A DNA stretch of 64,000 nucleotides, taken from positions 372,001 to 436,000 of the forward strand of contig JBAIAA010000537.1 in assembly GCA_037893245.1 (NCBI GenBank). The letters are read 5' to 3'. The translations under genes were made by a program, and so were the position numbers. Below are positions 44,891-55,029 of this stretch, in pieces. The notes under the pieces were generated by a model. It worked only from the letters and a program-made list of their open reading frames with translations. It ran no database searches and was not told the DNA's origin. This DNA comes from Crossaster papposus (lineage: Eukaryota; Echinodermata; Asteroidea; Velatida; Solasteridae). Position 1 is the stretch's first letter. Every line of letters starts with the position of its first letter.

Positions 44891-45884
44891 TTTCTGGGTT
44901 GCAGTTCGTTTATTCACAGAGCAATGGTTTATTTCGGAGTTGATTGTTTATTTCGGAGTTGCGTGTTTTCTGAGTTGTTTGTTTGATTCGGAGTTGTTTG
45001 TTTATTTCGGTCTTACTCGTACGGCGGGCGCACAACATTTGTTTGTTTTTTCGTCCATTTCGCGTTTTCTTTTATATATGTTCTGTAAATCTGTAATTGT
45101 ATTTGGTTTCAATTTGTTGTTTTATTTTATTTTATGTTATTCGTTGTTTTGTTTTTGTGTAATTTCGTTTGTCTTTCGATTTCGTATTTTTGTGTATTTT
45201 CGTTTGTTTAGTTTCGTATTTTTGTGTATTTTCGTATGTTTGTGTATTTTCGTATGTTTTTCTATATGTTTTTGGCGTTGCAAGCTTTATTATATAGTTA
45301 TTTATGTTGTCTTTTTTGCCCTATTGGCCGCCCATAAGGATATACCATTGGTAATTGCTTGAATTATCATGAGTGGGTGGATTTTGGGGGGTTGTATTTT
45401 ATAGTAAATCTCGTTTAACTGACCTTTACAATAATTTATTGATGGCGAGAAAATCACGAAAAACAGCGTTTGTTTTCAACCGCCGTCGGGCAGTTGAATA
45501 TTCTTGTTATTACATGTATTCGGGGTTTTTGCAATCGCCGTCCGGTGATCGCGAATTTAGTTTTATAAAGAAAAAAATTCGGAATAATTACAGGATATCT
45601 TGCGCGATCATTTTGCTGGATGCCTAAAATAATAATTTACCTTCAAATAAGTAAGATATTTCTTAATAATTCGGTAGTCAACAAATCCACTGATCTCTCG
45701 TGACAATCGAGGGCGCCCTTAATAAGTCCGTTTTCGGAGTATGGAGGATTAATGAACTGCATAGACAGACGGACGGCGCGCCCCGGACAAATGAAGAACT
45801 TAGTCTTGGAGCAAGACTATCCAAAACCTAGCTTGCTGTAAACAAATTCGCGTCAAAATATTCGCGACTTTGGGGCAAGTTGCG

Positions 45885-46195
45885 AAATTTGACGTCAAAT
45901 TTGACGTCAATATTCGCGACTTTGGGAGAAAGTCGCGAATATGGACGTCAATATTGACGTCAATATTCGCGACTTTGAGGAAAGTCGTGAATTTTGTCGC
46001 GAATATTGACGTCAATATTTGCGACTTTCAGGGAAAGTCGTGACATTTGACGCGAATATCGACGTCAAATTTGACGTCAATATTCGCGACTTTTGGGGAA
46101 AGTCGTGAATATTGACGTCAATATTGACGTCAATATTCGCGAATTTGAGGAAAGTCGTTAAAATTTGTCTTGAATATTGACGTCAATATTCACGA
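45885..46195. repeat. TGACGTCA array, right arm
   Basis: At least eight exact TGACGTCA octamers and two one-base variants, spaced by AATATTCGCGACTTTG-type linkers. It is longer than the left-arm array, so it has expanded or the other has contracted. Confidence 0.88.
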
Positions 46196-46722
46196 TCTGC
46201 GTAGTCCCTTCAGGGCCACCATACTTGAGGACTACTCGGTTTACAAATGTACGCCAATAATATTTCAATAGATCCAGGAAAGAACCATTTGGTGAAAAGA
46301 ATGTTACCAGTCGCGAATGAATTCTACAGTTTTAAAATAGCAAAAATATGTAGTTCCCCGAAGACGCAGTTGTAAATGGGATTTGAAATTGAAGAGTGCT
46401 ATCAGTATCAAAAAATAATATCAGTATCAGCTAAATAAAGGATACAACTAGAACATTCTGAATTGAAAGGTGTCTTTATTAACAAATAAATAATAATAAT
46501 AATATATGAGTAACCATGACTACGTATGACTTTCCAGATTTTAGTACAAAAAACTGTAATACTAAACATGATTGAATTAGATCAGAAGGGTAATGACAAT
46601 TTTATAGGAATTTTAGAGCAATTTTATAGGATCATTATGCCCTTTGTTGTTGAATCATTTAATAAAATCGAATAGGTCTTTGAGCAATAATTTGGCTCTC
46701 GCAGGGCGTGTGTATCTGTTAA

Positions 46723-47115
46723 AGGGATCGTATACGTTTGGTAATTACTCAACAAAATTATGGCAATAAAAACTTACTTGGTAAGAAGTACAGCAGCTTT
46801 GGATAGTATAATGCATTTTTTGAAACTTGTCACTTCGAAGTCTTACGGTTATGGAAAAAGATATCACTTTTTATCACCACAAAAATTGAATCTGATAAGC
46901 GTTATACTGCAGCGACGTTTCTCAGATTGTGTATTCCAATGCAGATTATTTTTTCCTGCGTGGACATAACCGCTCCAGATTTTCGGCAATATCTCAAAAT
47001 CGCTACCACCTTTTGAAATGAAATTTTTACAGGTTAGTTTTATGGTATATATCTATAACTATATATAGGATTGAAACAAACAGTGGGTTCCAATTACCAA
47101 ACGTATACGATCCCT
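46723..47115. mobile_element. TTAA-flanked MITE
   Basis: Termini AGGGATCGTATACGTTTGG and the exact complement, with TTAA directly outside both (46719-46722 and 47116-47119). It is 393 bp with no transposase. TTAA duplication is typical of piggyBac and Kolobok elements. The inner GTAATTAC and ACTTACTTGGTAA motifs resemble MITEs I associate with echinoderms. Confidence 0.87.
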
Positions 47116-47119
47116 TTAA

Positions 47120-48090
47120 GAAAGTGATGTGTTTATATGGGACGGCCCTTTTTTATGTGGAACTCATTTCCGATAGACCCTATTTTTGAGCTCCCGATCC
47201 AAGAAAAAACACCAAAACCTTGTTTTATTACCGCCGACCCTCTCTGGAACCGCATTCACCAAAGTAATTAGCAAATAACCAAAACATGAATACAATACAA
47301 TGTATACAATACGGCTCTGTGTTATATAATATAGCTATTGGAAGTGATTTGTTTATACACAAAATATAGCGTACATGTATAACAATCGGTGAAATCCCAG
47401 AAGATGCATGAGAGGTTTCATTGTGTTGTCTCGAATCAATATCTGTACCTTAGAAAGTATGTACCTTACTGGTATGGCATGACTGCCACTACAGCCAGTA
47501 TATTTGTGAGCTGCATTGTGCAGAAGTCAACTGCATCTTGGTTAAAATATAATAAAAATATGCAGTGATACAATTCATGATATACACACTGCATTTAACA
47601 AAATTGGGGATATTATATATACGCACTTCTCATTTTATTTATCCATCTAATCAGGTGGAACTGCTTTTTTCCCCGTAGTTTTTTGTTTGACTGACCAGCC
47701 CAACTTACAGACAATATTGCAGACGCCCACAGTCGGAATATTTTTGCGTTTAAACAAAACAATGAACATTCATAAACCAAATTGAATTTTAGTGATGGAA
47801 ATATTTTAGAGCGTAGGCTATTCCTGAGTAATTGTGTACTTTTTAAGCAAACATAATAGTATTCTAGTAAAGTTTAGACTTTTAGGTTTTTATTTAACAG
47901 AAGAAAATAATTTTGGTTGAGGTGTTTGAAAACCACAGGAAACAGGTATTTTAAATGGCATTAACAGGATCGAATCAGTCTGCCTTGTGGGAATTATAAT
48001 GTTTCTATAGAAATTGTTCCATTAGAATTACTCTAGAGTATTATTGTACAGAGCTAAAATATCTTCCAGAAGTGTAAATGCAAATCTCAT
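47120..48090. other. AT-rich non-coding stretch
   Basis: No repeats, frames or RNA genes recognised. Confidence 0.45.
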
Positions 48091-48230
48091 GTCAAATCAG
48101 CAAGCGGAAATAAAACACATTGTGTTCGCCGCTAAAGAAAAGACGAAACCCTGGTTGATGCGAAGCGATATAGCGGTTTGGAAAACAAAATTCCCCGGAC
48201 GATTCGAAGCGCCATAGCGGCCTACAAAAA

Positions 48231-48521
48231 TCAAATCAAAAGTTGCCATCGCGGTAAGACATAAAATATACAGGCTCCAATACTTACTTTCCCTCGGCGC
48301 GGCACACAGGACACCGCGCAATGCCCACGAACACCATGCAACAGACGGGCTCCCACGTTCGCTACCCCACGCCAAACCGCGCCGGACAAACAGGACACCA
48401 CACACAAAATTGCGCGGCGCACGTCCCGGCTAAATAAACGGGCTCCCTTACACCCTCCGCGCGCAAACAGGGACACGGCACACGGGGCACTGTCCACAAG
48501 ATGGCGCCAACCATGTTCCAT
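48231..48521 (-). other. CpG-rich frame with a splice-donor match
   Basis: Within an AT-rich background, 48260-48500 is GC- and CpG-rich. A minus-strand frame starting MEHGWRHLVDS stays open for 96 residues, and a consensus donor (AAA|GTAAGT) occurs at about 48290. This is the look of a first exon near a promoter, but the protein has no known domain and the sequence next to it is repeat-derived. Confidence 0.25.
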
Positions 48522-48554
48522 CCGTCAGTTGAAATAGCCTTGTGACTCAGCAAG

Positions 48555-49190
48555 CGAACGTTGGTGGGTTAATATCCGGCTTGGGTCTTAATTTTAGCTT
48601 CATCTCCTTACATTTTTCTAGTTCCAAGCACGTCAAATGTTGGCAAGTTTTTATTAAAATGCTAGGCTAACCCCTACTATTTGTAATTTAAAAAAATCTA
48701 CCTTTGGCTAAATATATTTACAATGCAAGGTCGACTTCTTAATTCATTTTAAGGAAAAATCTAATTTTGAAAATTTTAATTGGAAAACAAAGCTAAATCC
48801 TTACAATTATTAATTTCTAAGAAAAATTGATTTCATTCAAAGCGCAAGGTTAACCCCTTACATTTTGTTTATTCGGTCATTTTTTTAAATTACCAAATTT
48901 ATCTTGTACCTGTGACCTGTCAAACAATCAAGGAAATCATTCAAACTGCTGCTCAGAGGGAAATGCACAACATTAAAAACAGAACCGCATAACTGGCCAC
49001 AGAACCCACAGGCGAACGTTGGTTGGTTAGTTGGCTCGAGTCTGGCTTCGGTCTTAGTTTTAGTTTCTTTCCCTAAAACAATTTTAGTTCCAAGAAACGT
49101 CATTTTGTTTGCAGATTTTAATAGAATGCAAGGCTCACCCTCTTACACATGTTCTTAAATTTTCAAAAACAATCAAATTGTTACAGTTAT
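48555..49190. repeat. ~460-bp tandem repeat with ATGCAAGG-TTAACCCCTTACA sub-repeats
   Basis: The sequence from GCGAACGTTGG at about 48553 is repeated from about 49013. Inside, shorter units of the form TTTTAATAAAATGCAAGG.TAACCCCTTACA recur every ~75-80 bp. Related sequence lies at 14510-14710 and 61467-61899 plus 63333-63400. Confidence 0.75.
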
Positions 49191-49220
49191 AATAAAATGC
49201 AAGGTTAATTAATCCCTTTA

Positions 49221-49730
49221 CAGGGTGTCCACATAAAAAGTATACCCATTTTCAAATTCATATTATTGCAAAACTACTGAATGTTTCTAAAAAATACAAC
49301 GGTATAAGGTTCATTATGTCATTGCCATGAATGACTGAACAAACAAGACAATTATGAAAGGTACTGAAATCAGCCATGACTGGGTCGACGAATCATTTTT
49401 TCTAATCCCTTTCTTTTTGTGGTACACTTACCTGATAAATTTGAGGTGATTTACCCTCCACATGGCCACTATTCCTGTTAATTCATAGCTGGCATCTTCG
49501 TCTCATGTCTCTTACTGCCCGACTTATCATCCCAACTTGTCACAGTGCTGATTTCAGTACCTTTCATAACTGTATTGTTTGTTCAGTCATTCATGGCAAT
49601 GACACAATGAACCTTATTGGACAGAGGGCATTCTATCCTTTCAACAGACATTTGTATTTTTCAGAAACATTCAGTAGTTTTGCAATAATATGAATTTGAA
49701 AATGGGTATAATTTCTATGTCGACACTCTG
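49221..49730. mobile_element. Mariner-type MITE, copy B
   Basis: Same termini as 14713-15346 (CAGGGTGTCCACATAAAAAG), flanked by TA. About 120 bp shorter through internal deletions. Confidence 0.85.
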
Positions 49731-49983
49731 TATAGGGCCTTAAAACATGTTTCCAAGGAAAATATAATTTTGCCAATTAACTTAAAAATGCAAGGTTACC
49801 AGTAACCCCGGATTTACAGCAATGGCCACGTTACTAGGTCACACCGGGGAAAGGTGGCATATTTTACTTTGGAAAGGTTTTTTTACGGCCGTGTAGTGTT
49901 TTTATGGCAGCAATGACCACGTGGTGCGTCCTCTAACTAAAGAAAATAATAGTCGTGTTTAGTCGGGCAGCGGCAGAGAAGTG

Positions 49984-51168
49984 ACTAGAGCTAATGTGCT
50001 TCAGGAAGCACGGATATCAGCCTAAATAGTCTTTTGTAAGGCTTGTGTGAACCGCCTCGCACTAACCACTTGGTGATGACTACCACTCCCAAATTGCAAA
50101 AGCATCTAACCAAGTTTGACTGAACTAGTATAGAAGAAAATACATTTGATATGCTTCAATATAATGACCTCTACTGACCATTAGTTGACCAGTGGCCAAA
50201 TTAATTAGATCAAGGCTGTGGGAGAAGCATTTCGTTATTTTGACAACAAATGACCCCTACTGACCATTAGGTGACCACTGGTCAAATTCTGTGAACAACT
50301 TTTACGAGTTAATTAGATCAAGGCTGTGGGAGAATCATTTCGTTATTTTGAAAAGAAAATTACCCCTACTGACCATTAGGTGACCAATGGCCAAATTGTG
50401 ACCCCTACTGACCATTAGGTGACCATTGGCCAAATTAATTAAACCAAGACTGTGGGAGAAGAAGCATTTCGTAATTTTGAAGAAAATGACCCCTGCTGAC
50501 CATTAGGTGACCACTGGCCAAATTCTGTGAACAACTTTTACGAGTTAATTAAATCAAGGCTGTGGGAGAAGCATTTCGTTATTTTGAAAGGAAAATGACC
50601 CCTACTGACCATTAGGTGACCAATGGTCAAATTCTGACCCTACTGACCATTAGGTGACCATTGGCCAAATTAATTGGACCAAGACTGTGGGAGAAGAAGC
50701 ATTTCGTAATTTTAAAGAAAATGACCCCTGCTGACCATTAGGTGACCATTGGCCAAATTATCGGTGTACACCCTATATGAGGCTTGGTCCAGATATATAA
50801 CTGACCAAGTTTGACATGAATTGGATCAAAACTTTGGGAGAAGCAGCATTTCCAAATTTTGAAGAAAATGACCCCTACTGACCATCTGGTGACCACTGGC
50901 CAAATTCTGTGAACAACTTTTATGAGGCATGGTCCAGAGATGTAACTGGCCAAGTTTGACAATAATTGGACCAAGACTGTGGAAGAAGTAGCATTTTGTA
51001 TTTTTAAAGAAAATGACCACTAGTGACCACTAGGTGACGTTTGACCACACCTGCTGATCACTACAGATAGAACTCGGGTCAAGGAAGATCCTGTCCAAAT
51101 TTGGTTGAAATCGGTCAAAGAATTTGGCAGATATTGAATTTGGCAGATTTTTTTGTGAGCGTTTGCCC

Positions 51169-51204
<36 letters not shown>

Positions 51205-51243
51205 GCGACGAATACAATATATCAGCCTGCTTCGCACGGCTGA
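49984..51243. mobile_element. 1.26-kb insertion with tandem core, unclassified
   Basis: Present in block B only: the flanks GGGCAGCGGC and ATATGCCGACAATTGCC are adjacent in block A. The core (about 50150-51040) repeats ACTGACCATTAGGTGACCA, TGGCCAAATT, GACTGTGGGAGAAG and TTTCGTAATTTTGAA in 6-8 irregular units. The right end has a (GAAA)n strip and a stem ATCAGCC...GGCTGAT. The left end has GTGCTTC.GGAAGCAC. No target duplication is clear. A Helitron-like or rolling-circle origin is possible but unproven. Confidence 0.65.
51170..51203 (+). repeat. (GAAA)n microsatellite
   Basis: Eight GAAA units, part of the 49984-51243 insertion. Confidence 0.92.
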
Positions 51244-51450
51244 TATAAATATGCCGACAATTGCCGATGCGGGCCAAATCATGATTTACATGCGCTTGCC
51301 CTCACATTTTGTGCTATTAGAGTATTTATTTGTGGGGCATCAACTTGAGGCCCTATTGGTAAACAACTGCTTACTGCAAATAACAAGCAGACTTGACTCT
51401 ATAGGTTTCCAAAGACGTGTGAACCTACAAGCATGTTTAGTTTATGTAAT

Positions 51451-52383
51451 TCACTGTCTGCCTTTTCGACAAATGAGCTTTTTGGTAGCTTTCCTGAAAG
51501 CTTCATTTCTCCAGCAATAGATGATCGTGTTAAACCAAGAATTGCTGTAGCGCACACTTTCAATGAAAATTGATATTAAGAAGTTTCTTTTTCCCGGGTA
51601 CAGTGTGGGCAGCCATGTGACGCAGACGGTGCCTGTGATAATCATAAATGTTTTGAGAGCTTTTACATTTGATCGATGCAGCTGAACCTGTGCATCGTCA
51701 GCATTGATCTCAGCTGCTGCTATACGCCGTGCATGATGCCTCGCTATCAATATCATTTTCCCATACAAAACAATTATAATCAAAACAACTGATATTATAA
51801 CAGACCTAACAAGAACTTTAGAAATTATTTTCAACTTTTCAAAATGCTGAGCTACTATGTGGAAAGTGAACACAACAAGACAGAGTAAAGTTGCACATGT
51901 CAAGGCAATGCAAGCTCGTCTTTTAGTGACTAATGTGGGCAGTTTGAGAGGTTGTGATACTGCAATGTAGCGGACCACAGTAACCACTACCAGAATACAC
52001 AATTCCAGCATTTGAAAAAGAATAGCTATACTCTTAAGGACTGGTATACAAACATGCAGCATGAAACCCGCATCGAGAAGACCAAATGAGCCCACTGCAA
52101 CATCGGTAATCGTTAAAGCTACCACCAGCAGCTTAGTGACGTCATGCATGTCATGTATGCCATGTAACACCAGCAGAGAAAACGAGTTGCAAATGATGCA
52201 AAACAAGCAGTTTAAACTAAGAACACAGATATAGATACTTATGTACAAACTATCTTTTTCTTCGTCGATATCGTTCGCATGTGATGAATTTCCACGCAGT
52301 CCTGATACGTTTTCCATTTTAAGAGGCTGGGATATTCCGTGTGCGGTAGATTTGAGCTCGTTTGATGACAGGCACTTGAGCAA
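51451..52383 (-). CDS. Rhodopsin-class GPCR, intronless, copy B
   Basis: 310 residues, the duplicate of the gene at 15784-16713 with about 91% identity by eye. It keeps the same class-A landmarks: helix-1 N, helix-2 D in ITDVAVG, VRYIAV, CVTWLP and NTIIY. It likewise lacks a helix-4 tryptophan, helix-5 proline and second-loop cysteine. Differences are uneven: helices 2-3 and the loops before helices 5 and 7 changed most (SFGLLDAGFM, KIISKVLVRS, KRNFLISIFIESVRY), while helix 1, the helix 3-4 join and the C-terminal tail are nearly unchanged. It gains an N-glycosylation motif (NSS). Both copies remain open, so both may be expressed. Ligand unknown. Confidence 0.88.
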   Translation of the reverse strand: MLKCLSSNELKSTAHGISQPLKMENVSGLRGNSSHANDIDEEKDSLYISIYICVLSLNCLFCIICNSFSLLVLHGIHDMHDVTKLLVVALTITDVAVGSFGLLDAGFMLHVCIPVLKSIAILFQMLELCILVVVTVVRYIAVSQPLKLPTLVTKRRACIALTCATLLCLVVFTFHIVAQHFEKLKIISKVLVRSVIISVVLIIIVLYGKMILIARHHARRIAAAEINADDAQVQLHRSNVKALKTFMIITGTVCVTWLPTLYPGKRNFLISIFIESVRYSNSWFNTIIYCWRNEAFRKATKKLICRKGRQ

Positions 52384-53315
52384 TCTTCACAGGAACAGAA
52401 AACTAATTCATTGTTGTAATGTATAATGTCTAAGATAATGTAAATACTGTTCCTCAGAAACCAGTAGAGGAGCTTCGTTTTCAATGTAGACTTCCATGCT
52501 ATTGTACACGAGACAGTGTCCTGGCGACGGGCGCGGCATTCGTTTCAGAACCACACATTCCACAATAGACTGAGAATTATCCACGTGGTGCTTGCAAAGA
52601 ACTTATCTTATTTCTTTTCACCATGCAAACCTTCAAATCTCACGCGAGACATCAAATCCAGACACCGTTCAATGTGCATCACTGTTTACATTGCATCATT
52701 ATAAGCAGAACGCCATGGGTTTACCACCACCAGGGCAACCAAACTCCCAGACAGTGGCGGACTTCAGAGGAACTCAGAAAGGCTCCTATATAGCAGAACT
52801 GAAATGCAGGGTTAGTTGGGATCATCAGTTGTAATAGCACTGCGTAACGTTCGTGCATATAAATAGTTTCTCAATTCCAGTTGAACGATAGTGCTGTATT
52901 GGATACATACCAACAGGCACATCAGTGTTACATTATGGTGCCGTGTATCTGCCAATTTCGGACGATCTCACTCCAGATGCATGCAATACTTCTAATTTAG
53001 CATCCAGTAAAGGTCAGTCCATTTGAAATGTCCTTAAGCGTGGTTTCCAGAGTTGTGTTGCAAGGATTGTTTTTGCCAGCGTCTCATACAGTATACATCA
53101 GACGTGATTGTGTGTACACATATTGTGTTAGACACGTTTCTACAGCGTGGTAGACGGTTTCTAATCAAAACCAGTGCAAACCGCAGCTAGTGGCCCCATC
53201 CAATCCTTGGCAAGGTGTCGTTCAACATTATGCTTTTGCTAATGCAAGCTGCATAGCATGAATTTATTTATTCAAATCAACTACTTAGCATTTGACTACA
53301 ATAATGTAGAGGGGA

Positions 53316-53621
53316 CTAGGCTGGATGGGATTTGTCAATGTCCAGTCTACAGGGTGTCTCCCCAAAAAGGTAATTTCTAACGATAAGATTTAGCAGTTTG
53401 ACAAAGATATGCATTTTATGGCTATTGATCATGTTTACCATAAAATAGGAGTAAAATGCTTCCCATGCAGCGATACCTTGATTGCATTCTTCCAGTGATG
53501 CATCACTGAGAACCATGCACTGTTTGGTAAATGGTACGTAAAAACCCTTTTGGGGTAGTTCATGGTCGGACAAGATGAGCAGCAAACTTAGAACTAGGCC
53601 TAGAACTATAGATCCAGTCAA
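53316..53621 (-). CDS. Hypothetical small protein with signal-like start (copy B)
   Basis: 101 residues. The first ~18 (MTGSIVLGLVLSLLLIL) are hydrophobic, like a signal peptide, followed by the region shared with 17646-17924 (VLSDASLEECNQGIAAW, ETPCRLDIDKSHPA). Two in-frame 3-bp differences from copy A are consistent with coding, but the signal-like part lies where the two blocks diverge. No family recognised. Confidence 0.28.
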   Translation of the reverse strand: MTGSIVLGLVLSLLLILSDHELPQKGFYVPFTKQCMVLSDASLEECNQGIAAWEAFYSYFMVNMINSHKMHIFVKLLNLIVRNYLFGETPCRLDIDKSHPA

Positions 53622-53731
53622 ATTTTCAATTACAAATATTATCTAGTTGATATTACTGAAAGGACGCTAACTGCATAATCGACAATGGGCTAATTTTCTA
53701 TAATCACGTCATAAAGCATTTATGGTGCAGT

Positions 53732-54858
53732 CATAGAGTTATATTAAAGAAACTAGAGAGTGCACTCAATATACTGCGCGCGCTACACGGACGTGCCGCC
53801 CGGTTACCCGCCCGCTATTTTGTTAGTGGTCAACACCACAGTAAAATACCCGGATGTATCATGCACTTCAACGGCGCAGCAGCTATAAAATCAGTAAACT
53901 TTATTGGCCGTTTGATGTCGGTCTCATAGTGACATTGCTTGTTGTACTTTAGACAGGCAGTTCCATCGGTAAATTGTTCCCTATTTTATCCCGAATCAAT
54001 GGCGGATGCAGATGTATTACACGATAATCTGACAAGCCGGATTTGCATGTTGCTCGGTTTAATAACCACCATGGTTTCACTCAAAATGGAAGAGTTTTAA
54101 AAATAAAATATACACACGATTTTTTTCCAAATAGGATTGCCTTTACGAGACAATTCTTGCTCTTGATTGGTCGAAAACTTCTACGTCAACAACTTGGTAA
54201 TTCAACATGTCTGTGCCCATTTTATTTCGATTCGATCAACATGATCAAGAAATACGCACAGAAATACCTTTTCAAAACCACCCGACTTTTTGTAAGTAGC
54301 AGATTTATTACACTTGTTACCGATTATGCATTCATGTATTCATGATGTTCCAGTACGCACAACTGGCCACTTCACTGTTTTCTTTTCGTCTATCCACCCA
54401 TGTCAAGTTGGTCATAATACTAGGCTATTGTGTTGGTGGCGTGTATTGTGTGCATTATGTATAGCATTCGCTTCAGGCACGTCATGATCAGGAGGACAGC
54501 GTCTTTTATCAGTTTATTAGCCCATTGTGATGCATGCCATCGATCGCGTTGTGACCAATGCAGTATTACTGCGCCATTTTTGCAGCGAATGTAAAATTTA
54601 TAGTCGCTGTCAGAATGGTTTGTCGTTATCGTTTTGGCCTCTGGAGCATTCATTACCCAATCGGTTTTTAACAAGTTTTGATTTTTGTAAATCAAATTTT
54701 TGGACCAAAACGGATTTTGACATGTCAGGTCAGACAAAAGTCCAGGAAATTTTTTATTTCTATAACTTCCATTAAAAATTATCTGGTCGGCCATGTGTTT
54801 TTTCATTGAAAATGCATTGCAAATACATGGCTGCTCAAAACCCACGAATTTGCTCAAA
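53732..54858. mobile_element. Second copy of the 19255 foldback-family element, truncated
   Basis: Matches 19255-19462, 20637-21384 and 21999-22190 without the two insertions seen there. It ends at about 54858, part-way into the second arm. It supplies the empty sites for both insertions. The 145-residue minus frame here is the inverted-arm reading and not a gene. Confidence 0.85.
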
Positions 54859-55029
54859 ATGGTTAGGACTAATTTAACGAGTCAATTATTTTTATGACTC
54901 GAGTCATTAAATCAAAAATGTCGAGACTAGTTGAGTCACAGTGTGTAGTGAGTCAAGTCATGTAATTAGTAATTAACTCTACCCAATTATTATATTGTCA
55001 GAAAAGACAGGAACCGACATGGTGGCGGG

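Larger units (their letters stand above)
40133..46230. mobile_element. 6.1-kb nested foldback element
   Basis: Three concentric inverted layers. The outer arms (40133-40315 and 45832-46230) start TATGGTGGCCCTGAAGGGAC and carry TGACGTCA arrays. The middle layer (40333-40460 and 45690-45815) is the AGTCTTG-tipped, GGCGCGCC-containing MULE-like TIR. The inner arms (40490-41436 and 44340-45335) are nearly identical over about 0.9 kb. The loop (41437-44339) holds unrelated sequence. No transposase is recognisable. The layers probably represent one element inserted inside another. Confidence 0.87.
48942..53585. repeat. Segmental duplication, block B (contains GPCR copy B)
   Basis: Partner of 14437-17945, same orientation and order: left repeat, mariner MITE, GPCR, upstream flank, small frame. 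It differs by the insertion at 49984-51243, a shorter MITE, and many substitutions. Confidence 0.92.

Noticed and set aside
54420..54857. 145-residue minus-strand frame
   Set aside because: It reads an arm of the foldback family, and the homologous region in the 22-kb copy is frameshifted into two pieces.
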